A stretch of DNA of 64,000 nt from assembly GCA_030248295.1 (NCBI GenBank), contig JASANH010001361.1, positions 97,046 through 161,045 on the forward strand, in the 5' to 3' direction. Made by a program: the position numbers and the translations under genes. The notes beneath the pieces are model-generated. The model saw nothing but the letters and a program-made list of their open reading frames with translations, was not told where the DNA came from and searched no databases. Position 1 is the first letter of the stretch. Each line of letters opens with the position of its first letter. This stretch comes from Mesodorylaimus sp. YZB2_4. Lineage: Eukaryota > Nematoda > Enoplea > Dorylaimida > Dorylaimidae. This document shows, piece after piece, positions 39,900 to 52,774 of the stretch.

Positions 39900-40862
39900 T
39901 TAACGAATTAGAACCAATGGCCACTGCGGAGTGGTTGCTGGTGCTGGCAGTACAGCTCCGTTTTTACATCTCACAATCAGCAACCTAACCAATGTGCTTC
40001 TGAACTCAGAATTGAACAGCAGATAAGCCACTAGGTTCAACGCTGAACCGAAACAGTAGACGAGAACAGAAGAATATATGTAGTGCTCAGAAAGAGTGAC
40101 GATGCCGGCATTGTGCAGAAGAAGTACAAAATTAGGAATGGATACACAACAAAGATCCATGCTACTCACAGTCAACACGCATTTGGTCATCCGCAACTGG
40201 CGATTCACGCGGGCAATTTCCTGATTACTCGAGGCGGGTAGTCTCCTCACACGACGTCTTCCTATCCGCATTGCTGCCACTGTGCACAGAGTAGCGCACA
40301 CACCACCTGTGATTGCTGGCACGCGCACAGCATAGACCATATAGTTTCTGCCAAAAACGGCGGTTGGCCTGCAGCTTTCCACACTTCCTGGACTGAGCCA
40401 TGCGATCAGTACATTGACTGCCATCAATAGGCCAACTAGTCCGAACGCGCCAGCTGTCACCATCCACTGTCGCTTGTTCGTGCACTTGCTGCAGTACCAG
40501 ATGGGAGCGGCGACGGCCAACAGACGTTCGACGGCGATCAAAGCCAACACGATTGGCAAAAGCTGATAGAGAGCGATGTACAGATTGAGCCAGGTTGCAA
40601 CGCAGTACAGGCGCGTGACTAACATGGGAACGTCCGATTTCGGACAGAGCGTAACTGCGTGCATCAGGCCATTCAGAGCGTGCCCGATGGTCAGCCCGAC
40701 CAGCAAAGACGACTGTGCGAGGAGTCGCTTGCTCGAACAAATGATCAACAGGATGCCCAAATTTTCTGCTGCTGCAAAGATACCTAGGCCAATAATGATG
40801 TCGACGTAGAGAGACATGTCGACAGGGGCCCGTTTGGGCGAGGATACGTTCGATGTGTTCAT
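39900..40862 (-). CDS. Rhodopsin-like GPCR (srsx-like), single exon
   Basis: A 320-residue frame with seven hydrophobic segments. TM1 is around IIIGLGIFAAAENLGILLII. TM2 follows LLAQSSLLVGLTIGHALNG. TM3 ends in LALIAVERLLAVAAP, the position of the DRY motif, here ERL. TM5 is around VRVPAITGGVCATLCTVAAM. TM7 ends FGSALNLVAYLLFNSEFR. A cysteine before TM3 (RLYCVATWL) and one in the second loop (VESCRPT) could form the usual disulfide. The type resembles nematode srsx/chemoreceptor-like family-A receptors; the ligand is unknown. The C-terminus is short. I start at MNTSNVSS. Confidence 0.75.
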   Translation of the reverse strand: MNTSNVSSPKRAPVDMSLYVDIIIGLGIFAAAENLGILLIICSSKRLLAQSSLLVGLTIGHALNGLMHAVTLCPKSDVPMLVTRLYCVATWLNLYIALYQLLPIVLALIAVERLLAVAAPIWYCSKCTNKRQWMVTAGAFGLVGLLMAVNVLIAWLSPGSVESCRPTAVFGRNYMVYAVRVPAITGGVCATLCTVAAMRIGRRRVRRLPASSNQEIARVNRQLRMTKCVLTVSSMDLCCVSIPNFVLLLHNAGIVTLSEHYIYSSVLVYCFGSALNLVAYLLFNSEFRSTLVRLLIVRCKNGAVLPAPATTPQWPLVLIR

Positions 40863-42299
40863 CTTCGACGGCAACCTACTCTATGCTCAGATTCACAGGG
40901 TTGGCGGATCGGCTTTCAAGCCGTGTCTTGTGCAATAACAGTCACGGTATAAAATCAAGAGGATACTGTATTTTGCGACTGTTCAGCTTCCTGGACCCGA
41001 TAACTGCGAAAAATGGGCATGTCAGACAGCTTTATTCGTGCGTCTATAAACATGGTCTCTTGACTCGATTAGACCATAGAACACGTGTTGTCATGCCACC
41101 GGAACAGATAATTAGTTGTTTTTCATCCTGACCCCGAACTAAGCATCCTAGAATAAACGAAGACATTAATTTATTTACCATGAAAGGTCAATGTATGTTT
41201 TCCACCTGATTATGATCCTTTCTGAAGAATTTCATCCTTTAGAAGGTCTGGGTGTAATAGGTGCAGTCCATGTATGATACGCGTCATCACGCGATTGACG
41301 CATGCCATCCGTCTGGAATATCTTCTTGCTGTCATAGCCGCGCTCCGCGCATTCAACCTCTGCTCCTTCCTTGCTGACGTTACAAAAGGGAAATTTCTGA
41401 AGGGTATATCCGACAGATACCCTTGGCAAACTTGGAAAACAGGGTGCAGGAGCGCGTCAAACTCTGATAAGTTGACCGTGCTGGATGAAGAGAGCACAAA
41501 ATAAATTGAGGCCCAGGAACACTTATTCTCACATAACTGGAGTGTGCTGACAGAAAACGAATCTTGTCAAGCAAGTACGAGTCTCTGACGCTGGCTTCCT
41601 GTCGTGCTATGAGTTCGGTCAGTACAGTACATACTGCATGAATTAAAAAGTTTTAGCTTAGCTCCATGAACAGATCGGGCTACCATTTTTGTAGGCACAG
41701 TAACTAAGATTTTACAGATATTACTCTTTCACTTTTAATAAAAAGAGCAGAGAAGGGTTGAAATTTAGAAAGAAAGATTTTCAAATTAAGATTTTTTACT
41801 ATTTCTCCGTCCATCTCGCTTCATCTAAAAAGCGAAGCCTTGAGCATACATATCTTTCTTCAGGGCTTTCTCTGCTGATCGTGAGGTGCTGCGCTAAGAC
41901 TGTCGTGTAAAGAATAATGCACTCGTATAGCGGCGGGTCCTCGGGTTTCTGTCGTCGTTGATATCTCCAGGTCGAACATCTTGCTGGGCAACTTTATAAT
42001 GACCGCGGGCATCTAATTGCTGGCCATTGATTAGGTACCCACGCGGTCTTCCAAGAAGAAAAAAGTTTTCTTTGCTAGGCACGTACAGTGTGCACAACCA
42101 GGTGCATGGCACAGGCTAATGGCAAAATTGCCTCAATATTTTGTTCCACACAGCCATGTCCATCATTTTTGAATAAGAATCAGGTGGGAACAAGAAACGT
42201 GCTGCGCAGTGGGTATCCCCTAAGATAAGCAACGAAGAGATATACTGTTCGAGGCTGGGCTACCTTCCTTCTATTATAAAGTGCGATGATTTAACTGGA

Positions 42300-42960
42300 G
42301 ACCTTTAGCCATGCTGAATGTTAACTATAAAATCTTAGAGAGGATGCTTGTGATCAGATTGCGGAAAGTAATGCGTCGAATTATGCATCCTGACCAGACA
42401 TGCTGTGTCAGGAAGGGACATTCGAGACGCAGTATACATCAATGAGTCAGACATGGGGGGGGGGGCGATACTTCTCTAAGCTGACATCGTAGTATCTATT
42501 CTCCTTTTTGAAGTATTTTGGGTCAGGCGAAAGTTGGGTAAGGGTCATTAATAAAGCAGCGATGGTAACTAGGTCACTACAGGTGAATATATCCTCGCAT
42601 ATTTACCCTATCAGAGGCATAAGGCAGGGCTGTCCATTGTCTGCTGCATTGTACTATATGTGCCTGTGTCAGAGACTGTCACCAATTACATCAGGAAACA
42701 ACCAACCATAAAAGGAATAGATTTACTTGATTAGGAACTAAAAATTAGCAGCTATGCGGATGATACGAGTTTTTTTGGTAACTGATTCTGCAAAGCGCAT
42801 TTTTTGGAGTGTACGATAAATTTAGGGAAGCATCTGGGGCAACATTAAAAGGTGAAAAAACTAAAATTTTGTTACTTGGTTCGATGAATCTGGCTGATAT
42901 AGGCCAGACTTGCGAACTCACGGGTATGTGGTAGAGCAAGTATGTAAAGGTTTTATTTTT
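42300..42960 (+). mobile_element. LINE reverse transcriptase relic
   Basis: Frames broken by stops and shifts hold RT motifs in order: LNVNYKILERMLVIRLRKVM with IMHPDQTC, then PIRGIRQGCPLSAALYYMCL (RT motif 4) and SYADDTSFFG with the catalytic YADD. This is a decayed non-LTR retrotransposon. Confidence 0.75.
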
Positions 42961-43162
42961 CCGATTTCCTGTGCGAGCATGGAAATAGCAGCAAATTGGA
43001 CCATAGTGCGTAGACATACACAGTAGGAACGTCAAGCAGCAAGACACCGCATAGCGGTATTTCTTTTTTTGGCCGAATCCATTTTGTAAAATATGTACTT
43101 CCTTTCGAAAATATGGTATTTAGCATCCATAATCGCCCTGAGTCTGATCGAGAAGCAACCCT

Positions 43163-43400
43163 GCGGCTGTGGTGGTGCAGCGGCCCAGCATTCGTCTCTC
43201 CGTATTGCTTTGGGAGCGAGTGGCTGGACTCGTGTCGGGTTCGATCCCCGGTGATGGAGGTCAGTTTGCGAACCATAAACCACCGCTGACCTTGCACGCC
43301 AGGCCGTGGGTGACCCACCCAGTACCGTCGAGGTGCTCCGAGTGGAGAGACGGAAGCCAAAGGAGGAGACAGTCTCGGCTGTCAAACACCGGCAGGGTTC
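43163..43400 (+). repeat. tRNA-derived SINE family B, best copy
   Basis: TGGTGGTGCAGCGGCC at the head (A-box-like) and GGGTTCGATCCCCGGTGATG (B box), followed by a body with ACCTTGCACGCCAGGCC and GAGTGGAGAGACGGAAGCC. Minus-strand relatives are at 38640-38800, 52775-52860 and 53205-53372. Confidence 0.7.
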
Positions 43401-43985
43401 AAAGCCCACCGGCCATGTGTCTGGCCCAGGATGCCCTCGCGTGATATTTTCCACTAACGAGATTCTATTTGCACACACAGTATTTCCATACAGTAACTGC
43501 GCTTACAATTCATATCCGAAAAGCATATTATGCGAAGAATTTAGTTATTTAACAGAAGAAACGGCTACAAATCTGGAATCGGATTTTGAGCAGATTGACA
43601 AATACGGTAGGTAAGCTGTAAATTCGAGGAATCATCTGGCACCTCTGCACAAGATTTAGGCTTCACATTTCTCTGGGAATAAACATGACTTCGCCGGGGT
43701 CTGATATAAATTGTGGACTGCAATGCATATAGGTGTTTCTTACATCTTCTCCCAAAGCCACTCAATATGTTTTCCATAAGTTTTCGCAAACTAATCTCTG
43801 TCAACCATCACTTTTGTCCAAAGTTGAGTCCCATAAAAATTTAAAATTTGCAATATTTCGAGGAACATCTCGAAGCGCAAGCTGCAGGAAGATTCATATT
43901 TTCGACACATCTATTGCTCTTTTCCATAAAATGCAAGAATAAAGAAGTTACCCTTACAAATTCTGATTTGTTAATTCCACGGTTC

Positions 43986-44096
43986 AAGGCTCATTTATAC
44001 TGGCCTACGAGTTCTCTGTGACTGCGCGCTCAGGACCATTCCAAGCAGTGCGCCGCTCTGTCACAGAGAACTCGGTGGCCAGTATAAATGAGCCTT
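43986..44096. mobile_element. 111 bp hairpin MITE
   Basis: The first 20 bases AAGGCTCATTTATACTGGCC are the exact reverse complement of the last 20. Pairing continues over GAGTTCTCTGTGAC, giving about 40 bp arms around a roughly 30 bp loop. No coding content. Target duplication not clear. Confidence 0.75.
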
Positions 44097-44337
44097 AAGG
44101 GTCTAGCCAAACTTGTAATAAGTTACATTACTTGTTTTAAACTTACCGCGTCTGTAGTCAGGATATTTAAAGTTGTCTGCTCGAAGCGGGAGTACTGTAT
44201 TGGGACGGCGGTTTTTATAGATAAGTCGTATCCGATAGATGGATGAAAAGTTGTTAGTGGCGCTGCCTCCTGGCCTACGTACGATTTGATAGTAAATCTT
44301 AAATTTGTAAAGTCTAAAATTCTTTCTGTAAAAAAAA

Positions 44338-47300
44338 ATGGGAAAAAAACAACATCAAAAGGACAAACTGTAAGTTGTCTGTATAATATTTTCTCTAAAG
44401 CTCGTTTCCCACTAGGCCCGTTTTTCAGGTATCTAACGACAACCGAATGGCGTGAGACGTACGGTGGATGTAAAGATGGTGAGGAGCGCTTTTATTTAAT
44501 TTGTATGGTGGGGCCGTATTTCGAATCAACTTAAAAGCCGTCGTTCTCCCCCCCCCCCCCATCCGCATCTACTGTATAGTAGAGTTACCCATGCAAGTTC
44601 TCTCTTGAGACACACAGGCTTCCGTGACTCAAGCCCACTTCAAAGAAACGTCATTTTCTTTAAAAAAAGGGCCTGTTCTAGTTAATTAAGGATCAGAAGC
44701 ATTTAAAGTTCGGCAGATGGGAAAACTATAAGTCCTAATATGGCACAATGCCAAGTGGCGAGTGGGGCGGCTGGACGGTGGGGAAAAACGGAGCCTCAAA
44801 ATCTCTCCTCCAAGTTATTGCTCCGATTTAAAAGAAAAATTACTTCTAAAGGAAAGTCGGGATGAAATTTTGATTATAAAAGTTTCCTTTTCGAAATTGG
44901 TGGGACTTCCGACGCTTTTGCCGTTTGGTCCCCAGGCGAAGCCCGGTATAAGGCTGGCAGAAGCCTGATATTAAGCTCAAGTCTTGTACCAGACTAAGCC
45001 TAAGCGTAGTATCAGTCTAAGCCAAAGTCATATGCCAGCCTAAGCCTGATACCAGCCCAAGCTAACTTATGTCGGGACCAAACAGCAAAAGTTCCGGACT
45101 TCCATGGTGCCCTTGACTTTGTGATCATTTTCGCACGGTTAAATTTTTGTCTACTGAACCGTTTGCATTGTAGATACCCCGCCGTAACACCTAAAAACTG
45201 TTGTTCCCTGGGATAGGGATCAGAATAGGGATGCCGAGTTCGGGGTCACCCTCCCATATCTAATACATTTAGAGAACACTTTTCTGTTTCAGATGCTATA
45301 ACGAAAGCGTTACAAGCAAAATTTAAGAGATTGCCATTTACACATTGCTGGTACGTTTTGTCATTCCGTTTTCCTTCCTTGAGGACAATAATTGTTTTAC
45401 TTTAATTCATTTTAGCCTTTCTTTACAACCGTTTGAGGATCCTGTCTGCTCACCGGATGGACACGTTTTTGATTTGACGTGAGTTGCGCTCTTACAATTT
45501 TGAAATTATTTTTTTCTATTGAACTAGAGACCTGTAATTTGTTGTCCTGTCGTATTTACTGTAGGTCAAATCATGTTTTTTCCAGGCACCTTGTACCTTA
45601 TTTGAAAAAGTACGGTATCAATCCAGTAACGGGCGAAAAATTGGATGCAAAATCCGTATTTAAACTTCATTTTCACAAAAACAATGACGGTAAGTAATAA
45701 TTTTTGTGGTCATCCCTGTCTTGGTTTCAAGCATGCAGTTTTCGCAGCGGAATTCCTAACAGTTTGGCTGTTTTACTTGCGAATTCCGTTGTCTAGCATA
45801 GCATGCTATAGCAAACTTTGGACGCGAAATGCGTCAAGAGTATCATGGGCCGCCTCTCGTAAAGACAGAGCTTGGCGGTAGTTTAATCTCATACATTTGG
45901 TTATTTTCTCCAGGAGAATATCATTGCCCAGTTACCTATCGTATTTTTACAAATACCAGTCATATCGTCACTGTTCGAAATAGTGGAAATGTGTACTCGT
46001 ATGAGGTAGGAAATTGTTCATCTCGCATTGATTTTTTGAAGAGATAAACTCAATATTTCTTGACTTTTTCTACAGGCAATCGAAGAATTAAATTTAAAAC
46101 CGAAAAATTTCAAAGATCTTCTCAATGATGAACCATTTACGAGGAAAGATTTGATAACTTTGCAAGATCCCCATCATTTGGACAAGTTCAACATTGCCAA
46201 CTTCTATCATGTAAAACATCAGCTTAAACTAAAAGATCAAGGCGAGTGAGATTTTATTGATTTTGTATGTTTTATAATCAATCTGATTTTTTAGCTGAAC
46301 TGGAAAAAGCTATGGCCGACCCAAAGTTTTATTTAAAATCGATGAATGCGGAGACACGCGAGACTTTGGCCCAGTTGAAGAAGGACTATACTCCAGGCGG
46401 GGGTGTGGTAAGTTGATATCGTGCATGTGGGTCACACTGCCAGTATTTTATGGGACATGGACTTTACCCAGGGGTGTCATGGCAAGGCGGACTTGGCGTG
46501 CTGGTAATGCAACCACACGGCAATTTGACATGCGCTTATTTCAGGGCGAGAAAGCTTCGACCTCGAAAGTGAAAGCAGATTCAGTAAACGCTGCCAATTA
46601 TTCGACAGGAATGGTTGCCGCGGGCTTAACGTCGACCACCATGGAACCGTTGACAGTTCACGAGGCGGCGATCGTGGATGAAAGAACTTTACGTTACGAT
46701 CGTGTGAAAAAGAAAGGCTATGTTCGATTAGTAACCAACTATGGGCCGTTAAATTTGGAGCTATATTGCGATCAGACGCCGAAAACGTGCGAAAATTTTA
46801 TCACGCATTGTCGTACTGGTTATTACAAAGGGACCATATTTCATCGATTAATTAAGAACTTTATGGTAAGATCAAGGGACTACTTTATCGGAAATACAGA
46901 TAGGAAATGTTAGTGTTGTAGGTTCAAGGTGGTGATCCGACAGGGACGGGCACAGGGGGTGAATCGATTTTTGGAAAGGAGTTCGAGGATGAATTTAAAT
47001 CACAATTTTCCCACAATGCTCGTGGCGTATTGAGTATGGCCAATAAAGGGACGAATACGAATACATCGCAGTTGTAAGTGAAGTGTTAGCCCAGCATCCG
47101 AAACTGGGGATGGTCGGGTCGCCTGTGTAGCCGCCAAGCGACCGTTTTCTATTTAGGTGCTTATTTTGGGGGAAAATTAACCGGTTTTTTACCGTCCCCC
47201 CCCCTTCAGACTTACGATTAGGGTACGTCTACATAGACCCCCCTGACAGGAATCGAGCTGACGTGAGTCCAAGACCCCAGTTACGAAGCGAGCTAGTTTA

Positions 47301-48840
47301 AGTCCAAGACACTCTTCCTGGGAACTTTATTCCTGCTGGCAGTGCTAAACTGTCAGACTTAATCATGCAAGTGCCTGTTGTGCTATCGCAATGCTCAGGC
47401 TAAGCAGGGCTCATTCAAGTTTGGTAAAGTGGGAAAAGCCAAGGAGTCCGAGAAGTGTATGGAAAATGGGAATTTTTGTGCCAGAATCAGGGAAAACGGT
47501 GAAAGATTGGATTTTGAGGTTTCAAATTGTGGAAATTATTGGGGAAAACTTTAATTTTTGTCTGGAAAACCTGGAAAAATCAGAGAAAATCATTTTCCGC
47601 ATTTTATATGAACCTTATTAAGGTAATAAGTTTAAAATGCAATGGATACAAACCAAGTATGGGGAAGGGGGTAACTCCCCTTGTTAGGCCAGTCCAGGGC
47701 ACTGAACCCTTGCCCTCAAACCCCTCTCAGGTCCATCTAGCCTACAGTACTGTGTGTAAACAGTCGTGCAACCATCTCATTCGACTCGGCCCAAACCTGA
47801 CCTGACCTGTCTCACACGCGATCAGATCAGGCTTAATCGGTCTGATTTCTTCCTTGACCCCCCCCCCCCCAGCCAGGGGCTAGGTCTCTGTTGAACGCAA
47901 AATTTTCGTTGGTGATAACGGAGTTTTTAGTTTCATTACCTTCCGCACATGCACACATTTGGATCGAAAGCATACCATATTTGGAAAAGTGGTGGGCGGA
48001 CTGGATACGTTGACGAATATCGAGATGGTGAAAACGGATAGCAAGGATAAGCCGTTGGTAAGTGGAGAGAGGCTCATAGTCAGTGGTGACGTGGAATCGT
48101 GCCAGTCGGAAGGTCCCGGGCTCGAGCCCCAGGCGCCATACTTTTCTTTGAGTCGAGACCTGGCGCATGTCAGTGGGTTAGCCGTCTGCATCTCACGCCA
48201 GGTTACCGCCAGTTTCCAGTCACTTTCGAGTGCACATGTGTAAAAAGTCGTGCCCAATAGCCGCCATTGTCAACGTAGCTTGGAAAAACAAGCAGCTGAA
48301 TTGGGACCACCCACTTTGATGGCGAGATTAGACAGTCTTGACTGCCAATTGGGAATTGAAAGTAGCTTCAGTATAGATGCCAACCCAGATGTCCGGCTGT
48401 CATGATTGGATAATTAATTTGACTCTGCGCATTTTGTTTTCGATCTGTGATTAGTTACATTGACAATCCTTTTTCAGGAAAAGATCGAAATCTTGGACAC
48501 ACAAGTTTTTGTCGATCCTTTCGAAGAAGCGGATAAGGCATTGAAAGAGGACAGAGAGAAAGCTGTCTCTTCCGCCAGCATCGGCTCGAGTGCCAGTACC
48601 AGTGGATTTGAAAAAGGTGGGAGCGAAAGGAAACCGAAAGAATTTCGTAAAGGTGTGGGTAAGTATATTGCACCATCGCGCGGTGGTGCGGCTGTCGGGC
48701 AAGGAAAAAGCGAGAGAAAGGAAGGGGATAATGAAGCGGACGATTTGACCAACGCAGTGGTTGGATCAGGAGACGAGGATAGCCAGCCAAAGAAGAAGAA
48801 AGTGAAAGGTGGTGGATTTGGAAATTTTAGTTCATGGTGA
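44338..48840 (+). CDS. PPIL2: PPIL2 (Cyp60) U-box cyclophilin
   Basis: Twelve exons join in phase: 44338-44369, 44429-44478, 45293-45350, 45416-45478, 45586-45689, 45914-46005, 46076-46241, 46295-46407, 46545-46865, 46922-47073, 47931-48057 and 48478-48840; 546 residues. [14 protein letters not shown] opens the protein. The U-box region has [21 protein letters not shown] and [12 protein letters not shown]. The cyclophilin domain has [58 protein letters not shown] and [14 protein letters not shown]. The family is nuclear, spliceosome-associated and has an E3-like U-box. The residue at the usual cyclophilin Trp is His (THLD; human has Tyr), so prolyl isomerase activity is uncertain. The 46242-46294 intron starts with GC. 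Exon 1 is only 32 nt. Confidence 0.95.
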
Positions 48841-48993
48841 GGGATCTTGAAAGTCACTCGAGCTGTCCATATTGGGTGTATTGGAGTAGGACTGGCTGGT
48901 TTAGTGTGTTTGTATACCTGCAACGAGATGTGTTATGTATTGTGGTGGAGGCAGCACAACGTCACGTGATATCTTATTAGCTGATCACCCATT

Positions 48994-50151
48994 TCACACC
49001 CGCTGATATCTGTTATATAGAGTAAACAGTGTTCTGAGGGTGCACTTGGCGTCACCATTAACTATGTCCTCGGGCCGACATTTCTGCACTGGCAAACCAG
49101 CTTCCTCAAATAATCGAAAAGCATAAATCACGTTTTTTAATTGTTGGCCATAATCCTTGGGCGTAAGTTGGTAGTGATAAAATGGAACGAAATAACCTTC
49201 CAAGGATCCAATCAGTAAAATCAAATAGACACCATCTCGAAATTGTTCGTTGATGTCGCTGACATAAATATTCAATTTATTCAAATATCGATTGACAAAT
49301 GATAAAATGGATTTTGTAATTGCATTTAGTTTTTCAGGTGCGTGATCGAAAAGAGTATCGAAAGCGTCGCGATTTTCTGACTGAGTGCTTGGATTAGCGG
49401 CTGGAGCAGAGAGGACGCGGATGATGCCACTAAGATTGGGGATCAGGTCTTCGGTGACTTCCCTCTTGTACATTTTGCCTTGTTGTTTCTTGACCAGCAC
49501 GGCACGAACTTGGCACGGTTTGATAGCGCAGTATTGTTGGATAGGAATCGGGGCACGGAAATAACTGGCAAAAGCCACGCATAATTGAACGATGACTATG
49601 GCATTTTTACTGCGCATTGCCTCAGCGGTCCAACGAGCAGAGTCCCATAAATAAGCAGGTGCAAGAATTTCAGCACATTTAGTCAATATTTGATTCAATC
49701 TTTTCAATTGTTCACTTTTGTTTAATGAGACTAATGGCATTGGAGAATAACCGAAATCGACACGGCCCAGGTGCTCGAGTAATTTACGAATGATCAAGCC
49801 ATCGTACAGATCTTCGACCAAGTCAGTCAGGACGACACGATCGGGCGCTAAAATGTCATTCATCCAGTGTAGAAGGGATTGAATCAAATTCTGAACATTG
49901 GCAGTTTGCCAACTTTCGGTATCTAAAAATATGCGCTCTTCACCTTCTTCGAATTGAGATGGATTAATTACGAATGGCAGCGATGAAAAATCGGACACAT
50001 AAGAAGGCGAATCCAAAGTTAAGTTGTCAAAGTTTTGTGACAATTTATCGAAATCTTTTGATTTTGTTTTCTTCTTTGTACTCTTGGCTTTTTCGTCCAA
50101 TGTTTGACCAACGGTTTGTAGTGTTTTTGGACGTTGAAGAGGGGCTGCCAT
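48994..50151 (-). CDS. Parvin (actopaxin), two CH domains
   Basis: Single-exon, 385 residues from MAAPLQRPK. The N-terminal ~60 residues are basic and polar. CH1 at about 85-195 includes LLHWMNDILAPDRVVLTDLVEDLYDG and LIIRKLLEHLG. CH2 at about 255-370 includes KSILSFVNRYLNKLNIYVSDINEQFRDG, VYLILLIGSLEGYFVPFYHYQLTP and CRPEDIVNGDAKCTLRTLFTLYNRYQ. Length and both domains fit alpha/beta-parvin (C. elegans PAT-6, 375 residues). Parvin couples integrin-linked kinase and PINCH to actin at muscle and epithelial adhesions. It is tail-to-tail with PPIL2, 153 bp apart, so 3' UTRs may overlap. The lack of introns in a family usually split is notable. Confidence 0.93.
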   Translation of the reverse strand: MAAPLQRPKTLQTVGQTLDEKAKSTKKKTKSKDFDKLSQNFDNLTLDSPSYVSDFSSLPFVINPSQFEEGEERIFLDTESWQTANVQNLIQSLLHWMNDILAPDRVVLTDLVEDLYDGLIIRKLLEHLGRVDFGYSPMPLVSLNKSEQLKRLNQILTKCAEILAPAYLWDSARWTAEAMRSKNAIVIVQLCVAFASYFRAPIPIQQYCAIKPCQVRAVLVKKQQGKMYKREVTEDLIPNLSGIIRVLSAPAANPSTQSENRDAFDTLFDHAPEKLNAITKSILSFVNRYLNKLNIYVSDINEQFRDGVYLILLIGSLEGYFVPFYHYQLTPKDYGQQLKNVIYAFRLFEEAGLPVQKCRPEDIVNGDAKCTLRTLFTLYNRYQRV

Positions 50152-52774
50152 CTTTTCAGACTGCAACTACGTCGACTGGCGTTGAAGTAGGTTTGACAGT
50201 ATTGCTTACTGAAACGTACTTCGACTGACGAACATTCTGTGCAAGAAGCGATGCGTACTAGCTTGTGCCGAAGTTTACCCACCTTCCAAACTATGTTTGC
50301 TCAACGTAACGTTTTTGAGTCAAACTTTTTATCAGTATATGTGCATTTCAAGGTGGTGTGTGGAGGTCGATTAAGTGCCTATCATGCCATCGAGCTTGCC
50401 CACGCGCTGATGGAGTGAAGAAAACTGTGTGTAATTGAAGTGGTGCATGGTGTAGTTTGGGTGGCTCATCGAACAGTTGGTATTCGCGCTTTAGGGGGGG
50501 GGGGGGGGGGGGAAGAAGATGTAGACTGCTGTATGCATGAGTCATTTGAGCTCCCACCGAACCTGGACTAACCCGCATTTACATCGTAATTTCACACTGA
50601 AGAGGCTTCTGGTGAATGACATTCATACATGACACAAACTGGAAACATAGCGACTTGCTGCTAATTAGCGAGTCTCCGCCGTTTATGACCATCGAATTGT
50701 CGACATTTGTCGCCAAGGTTTCACTTTTAGAATGGTTCCTAACTCAATAATTAGGAGCCATTGTGCCCCTTGATCTTCTGCTATCGGACAAGCTGTCAGA
50801 TCCAGACTGGCCAACTGCCTGAATGTGGTGGCTTTTCATTTCAGTTCTGGTATGGTCCCCTAGGAAAGATGGCCGCCTGCTCTGGTTCAGTCGAATCAAA
50901 AATCACTAGGCTGCCTTCGTATGCGATGATCGGTGATTCTATCAACCAGAATACAGGGAATACAAATCCAGGCTAGCGGTCTGACACATTTTTTGTTCTG
51001 ATTATGGGCCATCGATACTTGACAGTCGCCATATTATCGAACGTAACCTTTCTTTTTGTACAGCTAAAATAAGTGATCAAATTCATCAGTTTTAACGAAT
51101 TTGGAAGAATTGATTCATCAGTGCAGTAGCAACAGCTTGTTTCGACATTTTTGAGCGAGAAAGTCAGCACAGTCGACCTCGGATAATTGCAACTTCGTCC
51201 AATAGCAACTCATTTAAGCGTCCAGATCGGTTGCAATTATCCCAGGTCGACTGTACTTGCAACATCCACGCTTTCTTACTGATACAAGTCTGGTTGATTA
51301 TCAGATCATTCATGATCAAGCAAAAGTCATCTCCTTCTCCAAAGCATACTCGACATACGCCAAAACATGTAGCTGCTAGGCCCACTACTAAATTAAAAAG
51401 TACCTCCGCCTTTGAAGTAAGCTTGAAGTGCAGTGAGCACATTTTCGAATTCAAAATATGCTGTATGCCACTTTTAGGGTTTACGGATTATTCGTGCGCT
51501 TAGTCAGCAACTCTTATTAAAATCTGAATCAAATTGGAGAACGGATAGTATTGCAACAGCATTGGGGCGATGGGTCGCAGAAGCCAAGGCATTTAATAAT
51601 AAATTATCACCCAGTCTATAGGGTTTTTTAGGTACGTAAAATAGGCCCATTTTAGAGTGATGAAGAAAGATTTTAGCTGATGAAAGAGGCGGTGAAATTC
51701 TTTCATGTAACTGTTTTCTTCCATTTAGCTTATATCAAAATTGTGTTTTACCGACCGCTTTAATTGCGAGTGCTCAGGTTCCATGTTAAAGTTGTATCTT
51801 ATCTTTTCTGTGCCTCCTTTCATATACTTTTGGTAGAAACTTTTTGCCTGAAATATATACGGTCAATCGAGCCAATCTTCATTCCGATTCCTCCTTGTTA
51901 CTTTCGACAAATAACGAGATCCTGTTTACTGTAGAAACTCAGAAGTTGCATTCGATCAACAGTGGCTGTGCAAGACATGTTTGGAATCGACGTCGCAGGT
52001 ACGTTACTAGCATCCTGCGGCTTGAGTTGAGTCCAATGACAGCATTCGCGAGAGCTAGAATCCATGGAGTGATCGTACATTAGATAGTGCATAAGAGAAA
52101 ACGAAGCAGGTGCAGGCATTGGTCATATTTGTGACCATGATGGATCATTGTCCGCAGCCAAGCCAGCCAGTTCGAACAGTCGAACAATATCGCAAGTGAT
52201 TCCGAGCCATCGAATGCACTTTTTAAGACACTGTGGAATAATCGTCGATATGGTTCTTTTAAGTGTAACGCTGACTCAATGAACACGTCTTGTAGACTTC
52301 TAAGAGGTCTCCCAAATGTATGTATGCTTGCCGTTCTGTATTCTGTCTTATGTATATTTCTGCAGCGAAAGACAACACGCTCGTACTTGGGCGCAACACA
52401 AAAAAATAAATAAAAGTTTAGGCTATTGTCAAATAAAACAGAGATCGGAAACGGATTGTTTGAAAGTATACTGACTATTCACTATATCGTGTGGTAGATC
52501 ATTGCTTAGTTATATGGCTGACACTTCGAAAGCCTGCGACATGATGCAGTTCTTCCAGCAGGGGTTTCAAGATGGTGGGGGTGAGATTTTTTAAAAAATT
52601 TTTGTGGGCCGAAGCCCGTTTTTGCTTATAGCCGGCCAGCAGTCAAACCTTATAAGCAGGGCTGTGTGGGGACCGGCACACACACCAGCGTCCCTTTGCG
52701 TGTCTCCACTAGAAGCACCTCCACGCGAGGGAATGTTGGACCAGGCACCGACTTCCTCGAAAGATAGCGAGCGG

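Larger units (their letters stand above)
40863..44337. other. Intergenic with LINE relic, SINE and MITE
   Basis: Apart from the elements listed separately (42300-42960, 43163-43400, 43986-44096) I see no gene. Confidence 0.5.
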
